From Dactylellina haptotyla (Eukaryota > Ascomycota > Orbiliomycetes > Orbiliales > Orbiliaceae): a stretch of 64,000 bases of DNA. The notes under the pieces are model-generated. The model did no database searches. It was not told where the DNA came from and was given only the letters and a program-made list of their open reading frames with translations. The stretch is taken from assembly GCA_031310005.1 (NCBI GenBank), contig CM062379.1, forward strand, positions 1,488,001-1,552,000, written 5' to 3'. Below are positions 22,364 through 33,592 of this stretch, in pieces (the stretch's first letter is position 1; each line of letters begins with the position of its first letter). Both the position numbers and the translations under genes were made by a program.

Positions 22364-22657
22364 ATTTTGGTCCTTTAAACGGACAGACTTGTATGTGATA
22401 CCCAAGATATGATATAGATGTAACAGTATAGTATTTCCAGAGAATGACCTTCGGCGAGGATTGTTCCCTTCATGAATGCAACGCTTTCTTTATGTGAATT
22501 GTAGTATAGCAAAAATCTAATATGTGATACCATAGTTCATGGCACAGAATACCACCCATATTTTTTTTAATGAAATTATGCAAAATCAAGAAGTTTTTGT
22601 CATAGATGCCTCGTGATAACGCCATAAAATGCAACAAACCACAACTCCTTCCTAGTT

Positions 22658-23362
22658 TCAATACTCCATCACAAAGTTGTCCCTTTCTGCATAATTTCGT
22701 AACATATGGACTGCGCCGATGTGTCGGAGAAATGACACAATATGATCCTCTCTAGTATTCCCGGCGTCGATGCAAAAAATTGAACACAAATCTTGGATTT
22801 CACGAGCTACAAAGTGCCAGGCATGTTACTTACGAAGAACCAAAGGCAGGTTTATATCAGAATTTGATAACTTACGATCCATTAAGTAAAGTTCCTGTGC
22901 ATTTTTAGGAAACTCTGGAGGATATTCAAGAGATCCGTCGCTAAGAGTTATCGGTAATGGGCGGAATTTTTCGAATTCACCACTGAGCTCTGCGTTATAA
23001 GCTCTTGCGTTTCGTGTGTAGTCGTGAACTGAGAAGAACCCGCCTCTTCGAGAGCTAGATCCCGCCATTCTAGGTTCATATATGGTAGTTCGTTGTTGGT
23101 ATTGATACGACTGCGAGAGGGTAGCCGGTGTAACCTGGCGGCGACTTTGGTAGGGGTAGGAATATGCTGGCCTAGATTCTGGGGAGGCGTCTTCTGAGCT
23201 GCTATTGCTATGGTAATTTCCGGGGCTGACTTGTCGACTATTGTAGGACCCCAGACTGTTAAAGCTGGATGAGGTCGATCGACCAGTCAAGTGCTGTCTT
23301 GGAAATCTGTCCGAATCACACATACCCATCATGGCCGTAAAGTAATTCATTCGTCGGGACAT
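22658..23362 (-). CDS. Ser/Tyr/Gln-rich protein of unknown function, two exons
   Basis: Exon 1 is 23362-22876. A strong donor (GATC|GTAAGT) and a TTTGTAG acceptor at 22807 lead to exon 2, 22806-22658, giving 211 residues. Without splicing the frame would end at 178 residues near 22826. The first 110 residues are low-complexity (Ser, Tyr, Gln, Arg). A compact, protein-like region follows (FSVHDYTRNARAYNAELSGE, FEKFRPLPITLSDGSLEYPP). Exon 2 adds a helical C-terminus (REIQDLCSIFCIDAGNTRE, HIGAVHMLRNYAERDNFV). A second GTAAGT 42 bp downstream is in the same phase but would leave a 27-bp intron, which is too short. I do not recognise the family. The splice model is plausible but unproven. Confidence 0.5.
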
Positions 23363-26300
23363 GGTAGAGAAAAAAGAAGAAAGTCAACGGTGGTCAATAT
23401 TTTTAGATTTGAAGGACAAAGAAACAGTCGTGCAGGTCCTGGAGCAATTGGATACTTCAGCTCTAATGAGAAAGGCCTCTTTTGATGTAGCTGTGCTATT
23501 GCTAAGATGTGCTATCTAGCTACTAAGATGATAGGGACAAGATACTGAGGCTTCCAAGCTTTCTCATATACCCACGGCCGAGCATACTTCTAGTAATAAC
23601 TTCTTCAATCCGACAATTCCTAGACGGTTGGTTGAGCTTGTTACACTACCAGGAGAGACAAAGGTCAATTGGTACTTCGCTCTCCGAATACCAGCAGAGC
23701 ACGGGGCGAGTATCAGCTTTCTTGTTCTCTTTCCTTTTTGAGAAATGCTGTCGCTCGATTATTGGATGCTGCGGAACGCGACAGCCTTACGGTGGATTTA
23801 GACGTCTTTTGCGGAACTAATGCCGCGATGATACAGCCCTGCCGGCCATCTAAGTTTTTAGAAATTCCATATTGACGAATTGGGAGCCCGTTCCTAGAAA
23901 GTGACGGGAGCGATCTGTTCTCTTAAACCAATATATCTTCACGAATCGAACAAGGCGAAAACGGGCCATGATATGCTGGAAAAAAGGCACTACGCTCTCG
24001 AGTTACGTCGTACAGATGCCCTACAGGGGAAATGTAACGGACGCTTTGTTGGGACTGCGGTGGGGAGCGCCAGCAGTCTCTTGGAAATCTAGACTTATCA
24101 TAATGAACACTGGATCGGGGCTAAACTCGGCAGTATCACCTACGACATTTCGATGCTCGCTTGAATGGCAGGGGTTACAAATTATGGGTGCTGCTGGAGG
24201 CTTTTTTCATTATTCCGCGGATGTATCTATCAAGAAGTTCCAGCGGCTAATGACTCTATAATCAATTCGATCGTAAAAGCGAGCATTATTGCGTTTTCTA
24301 AAAAAAGTGTGACGTGAAATAACCAAGCTTCGAACACGCATGGCATAAGCATGGCTAGGACTACAGCACAGTGTGTCAATAGGTATTGCCTAGAAGCACA
24401 TGATCTTATAGGTGGTTGTGCAAATAGGAACCGTAGTACTAGGTATTTAGAAAATATTTCTTCCCATATGAAATCTCAGGGTTCTCAAGATCCGCTCGAA
24501 GTCTAGGCAATCTCAGGAGTAGACGTACGAAGGTGGTGCAATATCACAAACTTTTATGTTATAATACCTTTTGCTAGTATGAGATACTATTATTTATCAG
24601 CATAGTTATCTCCTTGGAAATTTCTAGCTTCTAGTCTAGGAGAATATTGTGGGTGAAATAATAAGCAAAGAGAGATAATAGTATGCACGTCAATTGCTAA
24701 GCGAGGTGCAAGGTCTATGCAGGTAACCGTTTGATGCAGCGGCCCTGGTCTTATAGATCCTTGGTGTTGAAAGAATTAACTGGCTATCAGACCTGAAGAG
24801 AATGACTATAAGATATAGCAATATAATATTGGTAATAGAAGCATATAAAACAAGCAACAGCAAACCATAAAGTATTATAAGAGATTCCATAACATCCGAT
24901 TCCTAATTGCCGAAAAATTCAAATGAATGACCCCCACGTTCGCTAGATATGGTCCTCTTATACAGAGAAGTGAGCCAGAATTGAATCTTTTGAGAGCACA
25001 CGTTACAATGGAAATGTCTTGATTGCACGGTATTGTTGACAGCAATGCGGTGGACCTGGAGTACCCCTCGCTGCTATGGGATAACAGGAATCTGGTTGAA
25101 TCAAATGTCCTAGAATAGGTGTATATTGTTTCTTCCGCCGTCGATTTCATGGGTTGATCTAACTAATAGCCGCAGCATAGCCCCAGTCCTACTAAGCTTC
25201 ACTCAAACTAGCTACTGAGTACGTCAGTACCACCAACAATCTTATAACACCCTCGAGCCGCTTCCAACTCACCCAAATCACTTAGAGCCTTTTCTTATCA
25301 GTTTGCGAATTTTGAGACCTTGGAATGTAGACTCCGTACTAAACTAGGGCAATATCTAATCGAATCTAGAAGACAAACGGGATAGATAAAACTACAAATT
25401 TTACATCAATTTCCCACATGAATACCAGCCGAAACTGGTTAGTCACTAACTTTGTCATTTTTTGTATTTCGCCCTACAAGGCTGAAAGGCTCGCCCGTGA
25501 ATAGTTACCGCCGACTTCTTAAGAGAGCCCCGGCATCAGATCTCGACTTCGACAATCTGGAAGTTTGATCTCATCAATTTTCGAATCGAAACTTTGTTCA
25601 GTCCCGAAATCTACTTCAGCGAATTTGAGTTCTATCTCTATGCCTTTGAAATTTGTGTAAGTGTAGAGCTAGTGCGGATATCGTCGGAGTCGTCGTGGTA
25701 TTTACCCTAAGACATCATCTTAGAATTAATAACCCTAAATATTATGACCACAAACTTTGATATGCGGGCTGGCTCTTCGTGTTTTGAGCATCTATGTTTT
25801 CTAATTTAGTCAAAATCAGAAAATTCTTAGGAATCTGAGGGTGTGTGATTGGATCGTGTTAAACCTGTTGTTTTATGTTGGGCTTTTGAGGTGTCACAAA
25901 TATGTGGATATCTGCGTTGTCGATGTTTGGTTTTGCGAAAGCAATCGGACGAGCTAATATATTGTGTAACCCGAGTTCTAGAACCTGGGCTGGCACGGAA
26001 TTTGGTAGCCCCTTCTGATATCTGACCGACAGGACTAGGTGACTATGATCTTCCACTATTTCTCTTTCGAGGTCTCTATAACCCTTAACATTTTTGTCTA
26101 GTTATCTCAACTTGCAACCGTACAGACATTGCACCTGTCTCTAGGTGTTCAAAATGTCTTACATTCATACCCCAGCTAAAATAGCGAACCGTATCTGAAT
26201 TCGAATGAAGCCGTTCTAACCTGTGAGTCCAAGAATTCCCCCGACCATAAGAATAATACTTGATTCCACTCCGGATCTCCGCTATGGCATTTTGGGCCGC

Positions 26301-26813
26301 GTAAGATTGCAAGAAAGTCCATGGATAAATACACTTGATAAGCCAGACGCCGAAAAACCACTAACTGTACTCTACCCACGTTATCGGAAAAACGTTTAAC
26401 GGGCATAAATCGTTAACAAAGCCTCACAAAGTCTCTACCACGGTCCTCTGACCCCACTTGTATCTGAGTACCAAAGATTCAAACCCCACACCATGCATGT
26501 CGGAGTGTTGAGTTCCGAAACTAAACATTAACCTCCCTTTTAACCGGCACAATCCCGGTCTATTACCAAATCTGGAGCACGGCTCGAGGTTATGCGAGAG
26601 CAGGCAGGAAAGTGGAGCTTAAGCTTCAGTCTTTGCAGCGATTACACCTTGAGCTCCCAATTGGGTGTATGTCGGTGAAGCTCCGAAAGAGCAACTGGTT
26701 TTGCAAGTCATGAGGACAAAAGTGCTATTTAAGACGCTCAAGCTGTTACATCTTTCTCAAACTCCCATTAACGCATCTCCGTCGACTGAATTTATGAGTA
26801 GACACATCTAACT
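23363..26813. other. 3.4-kb gene-poor stretch before the GH1 gene
   Basis: No gene can be called. Short open frames are spread over both strands. On the minus strand near 25859-26406 three overlapping frames read somewhat protein-like, but they lack a coherent splice model. Two CCCCAC boxes (26452-26457 and 26484-26489) lie 325-360 bp before the GH1 ATG and match the CreA consensus on the other strand. No terminal repeats or transposase remnants were seen. Confidence 0.45.
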
Positions 26814-28351
26814 ATGTCAATCTTAGAGCCACATCTTAAGGGTTCGCTTCGGCCCGACTTTCAGTGGGGGTATGCTACTGCGGCCGCCCAGACTGAAGGC
26901 GCCTGGAATGTTGATGGAAAAGGTGAAAGCATCTGGGATAGACTTGGCCACACGCCTGGGATAACCAAAGATCTGAGTACAGCGGATGATGCCACAAGAG
27001 CCTATGATTTATACAAAGAAGATGTAGCATTGATGAAGTCCTACGGTGTCAGAGCTTACAGATTTTCCATAGCCTGGACAAGAATTGTACCACTTGGCGG
27101 AAAGGATGATCCTGTCAACCCTAAAGGGATTGAGTTCTATAATAACTTGATCAACGAGCTCCTGGCAACTGGAATCATACCCTTCGTTACACTTTTCCAT
27201 TGGGATACTCCCCAAACCCTAGAGGAACGATATGGGGGGATGCTAAACAAAGAAAAATTTACGGCAGACTACATCCGCTACGCTAGGGTTTGTTTCGAAG
27301 CCTTCGGAGATCGAGTGAAAAATTGGATCACTTTCAACGAACCGGGTGTCTACTCTTTGGCAGGATATGCCGCAGGCGTGCACGCACCGCGTCGTTCTTC
27401 CAATAGGGATTTGAACCCAGAAGGCGACTCCTCTACGGAGCCGTTTATTGTCTCGCATACGGAACTGATTGCTCATGCATACTGCGTTAAAATGTACCGC
27501 GAGGAGTTCAAACCGACTCAAAAAGGAACTATCATGATCACGCTCCACGGCAATAACTCTGAACCGTGGGACGCAGAAGACCCATTAGACGTCGAAGCGG
27601 CTCAGCGAGCACGAGAGTTTGAGATCGGCTGGTTTGGAGACCCGGTGTACAAGACCGGGGATTACCCCGAATCTATGCGCGCCCAGTTAGGAGACAGGCT
27701 CCCTCGCTTTACGGAAGAAGAGTCGAAACTGGTTCTCGGATCTTCCGATTTCTATGGAATGAACAGCTACACTACCTTCTATGTGAGGCACAAAAAGACA
27801 CCTCCAGAACTCACCGATCACCTTGGGAACGTCGAGAAACTTGATACGAACAGTAAAGGAGTAAGTCGCGGGGCAGAGTCAGATACATATTGGCTCCGGA
27901 CCTGCTCCTGGGGACTTAGGAATCTACTTAACTGGATATGGAACCGTTACCATGTACCAATTTTCATGACCGAGAACGGAACAACAGCAAAAGGGGAGCA
28001 CGTGGAGGCGCCGCCACCTGAAACCGTACTGAATGATACTCATCGAATCGAGTTTTTCAACGGCTATCTAAATGCTCTAGCCAGCGCCGTAAAAGAAGAC
28101 GGGGTCGACATCAGGTCGTACTTCGTGTGGACTTTCACTGATAACTGGGGTATGGATACCTTCTAACTTTTTAGTACTACTAGTGCACAATTACTGACAT
28201 AAAGCTTGTTTATATAGAATGGCAAGCCGGATATACCGATCGATTCGGCGTGACTTGGATTGATTACAAGAGCCCAGAGAGGAAAAGATACCCCAAAAAG
28301 TCGGCTACCGTAGTTAGGGAACTATTTGAGCACCTGATTGCAAAAGAATAA
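26814..28351 (+). CDS. GH1 beta-glucosidase, intracellular type
   Basis: Retaining glycoside hydrolase family 1 enzyme cutting terminal beta-linked glucose or galactose from oligosaccharides. Exons 26814-28149 and 28218-28351 give 489 residues, typical of fungal GH1. The acid/base Glu is E176 in TFNEPG; the nucleophile is E387 in FMTENGT. Other family marks are FQWGYATAAAQTEGAWN at the N-terminus and YRFSIAWTRIVP. The intron splits the conserved NWEW near the C-terminus (DNWG... becomes DNWEWQAGYTDRFGV after splicing). No signal peptide is present, so the enzyme should act in the cytosol. It ends 42 bp from the end of the GH95 gene on the other strand. Beta-galactosidase activity cannot be excluded. 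Confidence 0.95.
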
Positions 28352-28393
28352 TGTATTTAGTTGATATTTAACTGAGAGACTACAAGCTCAAAG

Positions 28394-30667
28394 TCAATTC
28401 GAAACTTTCTCAAAGAGGGGGTACATGAATCTATGCTCTCCTTTGCCTTGAAACGATTTCTCTGAACCATTCGGAAAGACAAGGCAGTATCTAGTAGCTA
28501 AATCAGACGTAACAACGACATCGTTTTCGATGTCCCCATCCTTCCAACTGAAGGAAACTGATGCGGATCCGCGTACCCGGACACCAAAAATACTACCTCC
28601 TTTCCACTCCTTTGGCCATGCTGGGAGTAATTTAACGAGAATTTCACCACCTGCAAGCTCATGACTTTGTATTATCATTTCCAGTATACCAGCTGAACCG
28701 CCAAAGTTACCATCTATCTGAAATGGCGGATGGTCATCCAACATATTTGGCAGAGTGCTGTTTAGGAGTAGCGAATATACATGCTCCTTACACTTATCGG
28801 ACTCTCCTAGTCTTGCATGTAGATTTATCAACCATGCTCTAGACCAACCGGTGTGGCCACCTCCGTGGGCAGCGCGGCGGGTTAGAACAGTTGATGCTGC
28901 TTTTGCAAGCTCGGGTGTTGCATTTGGAGTAATAGAGGATCCCGGATGGAGGCCCCACAAGTGAGAGGTATGGCGATGACCCGGTTCCACTTCTTCGTAA
29001 TTGTGTCGCCCCCACTCCTGAAGCAGACCTTCTTGTGAGATAACCTGCGGTGGCAGCCGTGACAATGCGTTTGTGGTTTCTGCTACTGACACAGATGTTC
29101 CGATAGCCTCTGGTAGTTGCTTAGAAGCAGATATGAAGGCTTGGAATATCGAGGTAAGTATTTGAATGTCCATAGTCGATGCCTCGCAAAAAACACCTTC
29201 CTCGCCCCGTAAGTTTTTAAATGTATTCTCTGGAGACAGAGAGGGGTTTGTAACAAGAAAGACTCCGGTTTCATCGGCTATAAGAAAGTCGAGGAGAAAT
29301 CGTACGCATCCTTCCAAGATCGGTAGGAACCTTGTCAAGAGTTTGGTATCCTGAAAGAAAAGATATCGCTCCCAGATGTGTGTACATAACCATGCACCGC
29401 CCAGCGGCCACAGAGTCGCTGGCATCCATTTGTCTTGAGGGTCTGTGTCTGCCCAGATGTCTGTATTATGGTGTGCGCACCATCCTTTGCAACCGTACAT
29501 TTCTCGTGCAGTCCGCTCTCCATTCTTGGCAACCCTTTCGAGAAGATCGAAGAGCGGCGATTCGCATTCCGGCAAGTTTGCAATGTTCGCGTGCCAATAG
29601 TTCATTTGGAGGTTTATATTGATCGTATATTTGCTTCCCCATGCTGGCTGAAAGGAAGGGTTCCATATCCCTTGAAGTGTTGCTGGTAGTGCTTTAAAAC
29701 CGTCTCTACTGCATGAAATAAGAAGATAGCGACCATAGTTATGGTATAGAGCTACAAGCCCGGGATCCGGCTGACCTTTAAGGCGTAAGTCAGTGGGCTC
29801 ATTATCTGATTTTTCATTAGGATACAGCCGTAACCAGAGTCTGTCATACAGCTCTTTATAGTCCTTTATGTGATGATCCAATAGCTCATCCCACTGACGA
29901 GATTTGTTTAAATCTCCTAAAGCGGCGATCTCAGGGTCTTCTACGCGGAAAGTAGTTTGAGCCGCTAGCAATATAGCCGTTTTTGTACTACTAATCACCA
30001 GTGTGTTACCAAGGACCTGGATACTTCCCTCCGGATCATCCGAACGTGCAGAAACGATGCAGCAAAGTCTATTGCTATTCTTCCCCCCAGGAGTTGCATG
30101 CATAATAATCCTCCCGTCCCTTGCAGTTAATGAATCCAGGAATTCATTCGTCTCATAGTCTCGTTCGCTTACCCTGTTCAATCGAATCGTGAAAGTGGAC
30201 CGACTTGACGAGGTAACTTGGATTGCGATGACTTGATCAGGGTATGATGCAATAACGTCTCTGTTATACTTGATGCCATTGCAATTATAGCGAACATTTA
30301 ATATTGAATTTGTTATATCAAGCTCTCGTCTGTAGTTTTCGATTTGAGTTTCCTCGTGGCCGAAATCCAGGTATAGTGTCCCCAGAGGTTCATAGTGACG
30401 TTGGCTCGATGGGTATGCGAAGAAAGCACCTTTGACCAACGCTTCTGCTTCTTTCTGCCGACCTTCCCGAATGCACCTGCGTAGCTCTGGTAGATTCCGT
30501 AGAGCGTCCTTTGGTAGACGGTCCTGCGGTCCACCATACCACACAGAGTCTTCGTTGAGTTGCAGTATCTCGGTTGTCGTCCGACCATATACCATAGCCC
30601 CGAGCCGGCCATTTCCAATCGGCAGGGCATGGGACCAGTCAGCGGCAGGGGAGTCATACCACAACAT
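28394..30667 (-). CDS. GH95 alpha-L-fucosidase
   Basis: Inverting glycoside hydrolase family 95, mainly 1,2-alpha-L-fucosidases (some members are alpha-L-galactosidases). Single exon, 757 residues, close to the family length of 750-800. The start is the ATG at 30667; the frame is closed just upstream. N-terminal mark: WSHALPIGNGRLGAMVYG, then LNEDSVWYGGPQDR. Catalytic-domain marks: WCAHHNTDIWADTDPQDKW, PGHRHTSHLWGLHPGS, and QIDGNFGGSAGILEMI, which holds the conserved Asp of the base region. No signal peptide is seen, so a cytosolic location is likely. That is unusual for an enzyme attacking polymers but fits imported oligosaccharides. The gene diverges from the MFS transporter and converges on GH1. 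Confidence 0.94.
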   Translation of the reverse strand: MLWYDSPAADWSHALPIGNGRLGAMVYGRTTTEILQLNEDSVWYGGPQDRLPKDALRNLPELRRCIREGRQKEAEALVKGAFFAYPSSQRHYEPLGTLYLDFGHEETQIENYRRELDITNSILNVRYNCNGIKYNRDVIASYPDQVIAIQVTSSSRSTFTIRLNRVSERDYETNEFLDSLTARDGRIIMHATPGGKNSNRLCCIVSARSDDPEGSIQVLGNTLVISSTKTAILLAAQTTFRVEDPEIAALGDLNKSRQWDELLDHHIKDYKELYDRLWLRLYPNEKSDNEPTDLRLKGQPDPGLVALYHNYGRYLLISCSRDGFKALPATLQGIWNPSFQPAWGSKYTININLQMNYWHANIANLPECESPLFDLLERVAKNGERTAREMYGCKGWCAHHNTDIWADTDPQDKWMPATLWPLGGAWLCTHIWERYLFFQDTKLLTRFLPILEGCVRFLLDFLIADETGVFLVTNPSLSPENTFKNLRGEEGVFCEASTMDIQILTSIFQAFISASKQLPEAIGTSVSVAETTNALSRLPPQVISQEGLLQEWGRHNYEEVEPGHRHTSHLWGLHPGSSITPNATPELAKAASTVLTRRAAHGGGHTGWSRAWLINLHARLGESDKCKEHVYSLLLNSTLPNMLDDHPPFQIDGNFGGSAGILEMIIQSHELAGGEILVKLLPAWPKEWKGGSIFGVRVRGSASVSFSWKDGDIENDVVVTSDLATRYCLVFPNGSEKSFQGKGEHRFMYPLFEKVSN

Positions 30668-30748
30668 TTTGGGCAAATATCAGTGAAGAGTAAAAGGTGT
30701 GCTAAAAGTTGTAAATTGTTTTCCTGTTGGCTGCCTACGAGCAAGCGT

Positions 30749-30979
30749 TTACAAGTTAAACCACCAAACCGTGTTGTCAGGGTTATCTTGCAACATCCAA
30801 CCTAAACCTGGGTCAAGGGAAAGATCTCGGGCGTTGAGTGGAGTCTGAATATTTCCACCAATTTCGTGCGTTTCCGAGGTCATATTCTGGCTAAATATAC
30901 CACCCAAGTACTCCAGTTTAAAGCTTGTATCTAGCATTTCAGAGTAAAACGCACGACTTTTAGCCAAATTTTTCTCCAT
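30749..30979 (-). CDS. Short open frame upstream of GH95, unknown or remnant
   Basis: 76 codons beginning with ATG directly after an in-frame stop. The composition is protein-like, with an acidic, Asn/Trp-containing end (DPGLGWMLQDNPDN, then TVWWFNL) that resembles the C-terminal ends of some fungal Zn2Cys6 regulators. No zinc cluster or other domain is present, and splicing into GH95 meets stops. It could be a remnant, an unannotated small gene or chance. Confidence 0.2.
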   Translation of the reverse strand: MEKNLAKSRAFYSEMLDTSFKLEYLGGIFSQNMTSETHEIGGNIQTPLNARDLSLDPGLGWMLQDNPDNTVWWFNL

Positions 30980-31255
30980 TTAGCCAGGACTCGCCTGTCA
31001 CATTAGCCATGGTATACTATGCAGCACACGGCTTGCTCCACCACGGTACAGAAGCAAGGTAAACCACGGCGCCACACCCACCGACAGCTTGCTTTGACGA
31101 GAATTTCGACTAACAACAGAGCTAGTTTCTGGCAAACATATCGTGTGATATTTTCGCTTTGGAGTTTGAAATGGGACCTATCAAAACGTGTTAGCGTCTA
31201 GCTAGCTCTCAGACTCTCCACATTTGCCTCCGCAGAGATACCAAAATACGGAGTA

Positions 31256-31590
31256 CCCCACCCCCCAGCTCGCGAGAGTTCAAGACATCGGGGACCGTGG
31301 TTTGGGGTACCTGGGGTAAATGCGATTGAAGAACCTGTCCAGACGGTGATCAACACGGAATTCATCCGCCCCCTCGGCTGTTATCAAGACTCTCGATTTG
31401 TTTATCGTGCCGATTACGAGGGTATTCCGTTTTCGCTCACGGACTATATGCCTCCGGAGTATCTAAGTTGAAAAACGCGATGCGCCAATGTAAAGATGCA
31501 TAGACCCTGCCGTCCTCATGATCATCGCACTACTGAGACTGAAATTCTGGTATCCGGTAACTTTGGCTGCAAGATGTTGCTGATCCCCGC
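31256..31590. promoter_or_regulatory. Cluster of four CreA-type boxes
   Basis: Four SYGGRG matches within 335 bp, 244-578 bp before the transporter ATG. Two are adjacent (31256-31268), the paired arrangement often needed for CreA repression. The motif is short and GC-rich, so chance matches are common. Confidence 0.35.
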
Positions 31591-31833
31591 TTGACAAAGC
31601 CGGTGCATTGGCCATCTAACAGGCTATAGCAGGAGGTTCCCTGTTGGTATTTAAAGCTCAAGAGCGGCCCTCTTCTCGGAGAAACATCAAGCTTTCAGCT
31701 TGTTAGCTGTCCTTCCTCATTGCTCTCCAAGATCCAGCTTCAATTTACTTTGAAGGTGGTAGTTAGCTCTTGCCTTTGAGCAAAATATCATCCTCTTGTT
31801 CCAGAGCACTTCAACTGCGATAATACAGTCAAA

Positions 31834-33592
31834 ATGGCACCAAGAGATGAAGTCGAGATCGCTCGAGAAATTCGAGACGATGCCTCTGACATCAAAAAGT
31901 ACGATGCCCACGTTGAGGAGGTCGTCGTCGCAAGAATTACAGAGGAGGATATGTATCGCATGTCCCAAGAGAACTTGAATATTTGGTCAAATACTGGTTG
32001 GAAGATTGCTGGTATTATGTTTGTCCAAGGTAAGACCACTATATCCAGTCCTCCAATAATTGAATTAACTACTAATGTATCTTTGATCCCAGGCTGCAAT
32101 CAAGCAGGTTATGGTGTCGATTGGGGTGTTATTGGCGCCATCAACTCCTTTCCCTCATGGCACGCATACTACGGCTTTGGAAACAGTGGTGGCACCTATG
32201 GTGTCCTCAACGCTCTCATGAACATCGGAAACTTCTGCGGTTCCCCATTCCTCGCCTTGGGTGATGTTATCGGTCGTCGTGGTATTAATTGGGTTGGAAA
32301 TCTCTTGGTCTGCATTGCCTCAATTTTGCAGGCATTCGCTGTCAACATTAAGATGCTCATGTTTGCTCGTTTCCTCTTGGGTTTTGGAACTGGTCTTATG
32401 AGCTCCTCGCAATACATGGCTGAAATCTCACCTATCCATCTCAGAGGTCGTCTTGTCGGTATCTTCGGTGCTTGCTTCCAAATCGGCGCCCTTGCCACCT
32501 CTGGAGCTATGATTGGTTTCCAAAAGATCGACAGCAACTGGGCATGGCGTGCGCCTTTCCTAGTTCAAGCTCTCTTCCCTCTTACCACCTGCATTACAAT
32601 GTACTTGCTATCGCCAGAAACACCACGTTTCCTCATTATGAAAGGCCATCGTCAAAAGGCTAAGGAAGTTATCGCCGAATATATGACCACAGCTCAAGAC
32701 CCAAACACCCCGTTCGTTGAGGCTGTCGTCTCACAGATCGAACAATCCTTGGAGGAAGATACTAGCAGCCACCGCGACTTCTGGGATTACCGAGTCTTCT
32801 TCACTAGACCCGTTCTTTACCGTTTTATGCTCTTGGTATTTTACTCGATCTTCCAGCAGTGGAACGGTGGTGGTATCATTGGTTACTACCTCGCTCCCGC
32901 TCTTGAAACTGTCGGTATAACCAATCCTACTTCCCAGCTTGGGATCAACACTGGACTTGTCGCCACATACTTTGTGTTCACATTGTTCGGCGCCTACCTG
33001 GTCGATATCTTCAAACGTAGGACTTTGATCTTCGCCGGGTTGATCTCCTTTATCATTATTCAGATCGTTGTGACAATTATTGGTTGGCGGTATGAAGTCA
33101 CAGGTGGACAAAAGGTTCTTGGCTACCTGACTGTTGTCTGGTACTTCATCTTCCAGGTCTGCTCCGCGTCATTGATCGCTACCCTGCACAATCTCTGTAA
33201 GTATATTCCTCTCCTGAAGCTCGAAATATGTCATCGTGACTAACAGCCTTTTAGATCCCGTCGAAATTCTCTCTCTCGTTCTCAGAGCCAAGGGTATGGG
33301 TCTCTACGGTCTCATCCAAGGTGCAGCGGGTACTGTCCAAAATTACGGTATCTCCGTTGGTATCAATAAACTTGGATATAAGATCTGGTGTGTGTACATC
33401 ATCTACAACTTTTCTCAACTTGTCCTCGCGTACTTTATATTCCCTGAAACATACAAACTATCTTTGGAAGAAATCGACGCTGTTTTCGAGACAAAGGGTG
33501 TACACCCTGTCAAGATGAGTTTGAAGCTGCAGAAGGCAAAGGAAGAGATGGAAAAGATCGAAAGAGAAGGAAGGGAGTCCAGCACTGCTTGA
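31834..33592 (+). CDS. MFS sugar transporter (hexose / lactose-permease type)
   Basis: Twelve-helix plasma-membrane sugar/H+ symporter of the major facilitator family. Exons 31834-32029, 32093-33196 and 33255-33592 give 545 residues. Sugar-porter marks include GDVIGRRGINWVGN, ARFLLGFGTGLMSSSQYMAE, the loop motif PETPRFLIMKGH, QQWNGGGIIGYY in helix 7, and FPETYKLSLEEIDAVFE in place of the common PETKG motif after helix 12. The first intron (63 bp) has no stop and is a multiple of three, so reading through it would insert 21 residues in helix 1. GTAAGA and CCCAG signals and the family pattern support its removal. The sequence style is close to the lactose/cellodextrin permease branch. The neighbours suggest a fucosylated or beta-linked oligosaccharide as substrate (inference). 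Confidence 0.93.

Larger units (their letters stand above)
30668..31833. promoter_or_regulatory. Shared divergent promoter of GH95 and the sugar transporter
   Basis: A 1.17-kb spacer between opposite start codons. It has four matches to the fungal carbon catabolite repressor consensus SYGGRG: CCCCAC at 31256-31261, CCCCAG at 31263-31268, CTGGGG at 31311-31316 and CCCCGC at 31585-31590. A 76-codon minus-strand frame at 30749-30979 is listed separately. Glucose repression of the cluster is inference. Confidence 0.5.

Noticed and set aside
23363-26813. Search for transposon or virus-like remnants in the gene-poor stretches (also 35.1-40.1 kb)
   Set aside because: No terminal repeats, long direct repeats, transposase, reverse transcriptase or capsid-type motifs were seen.
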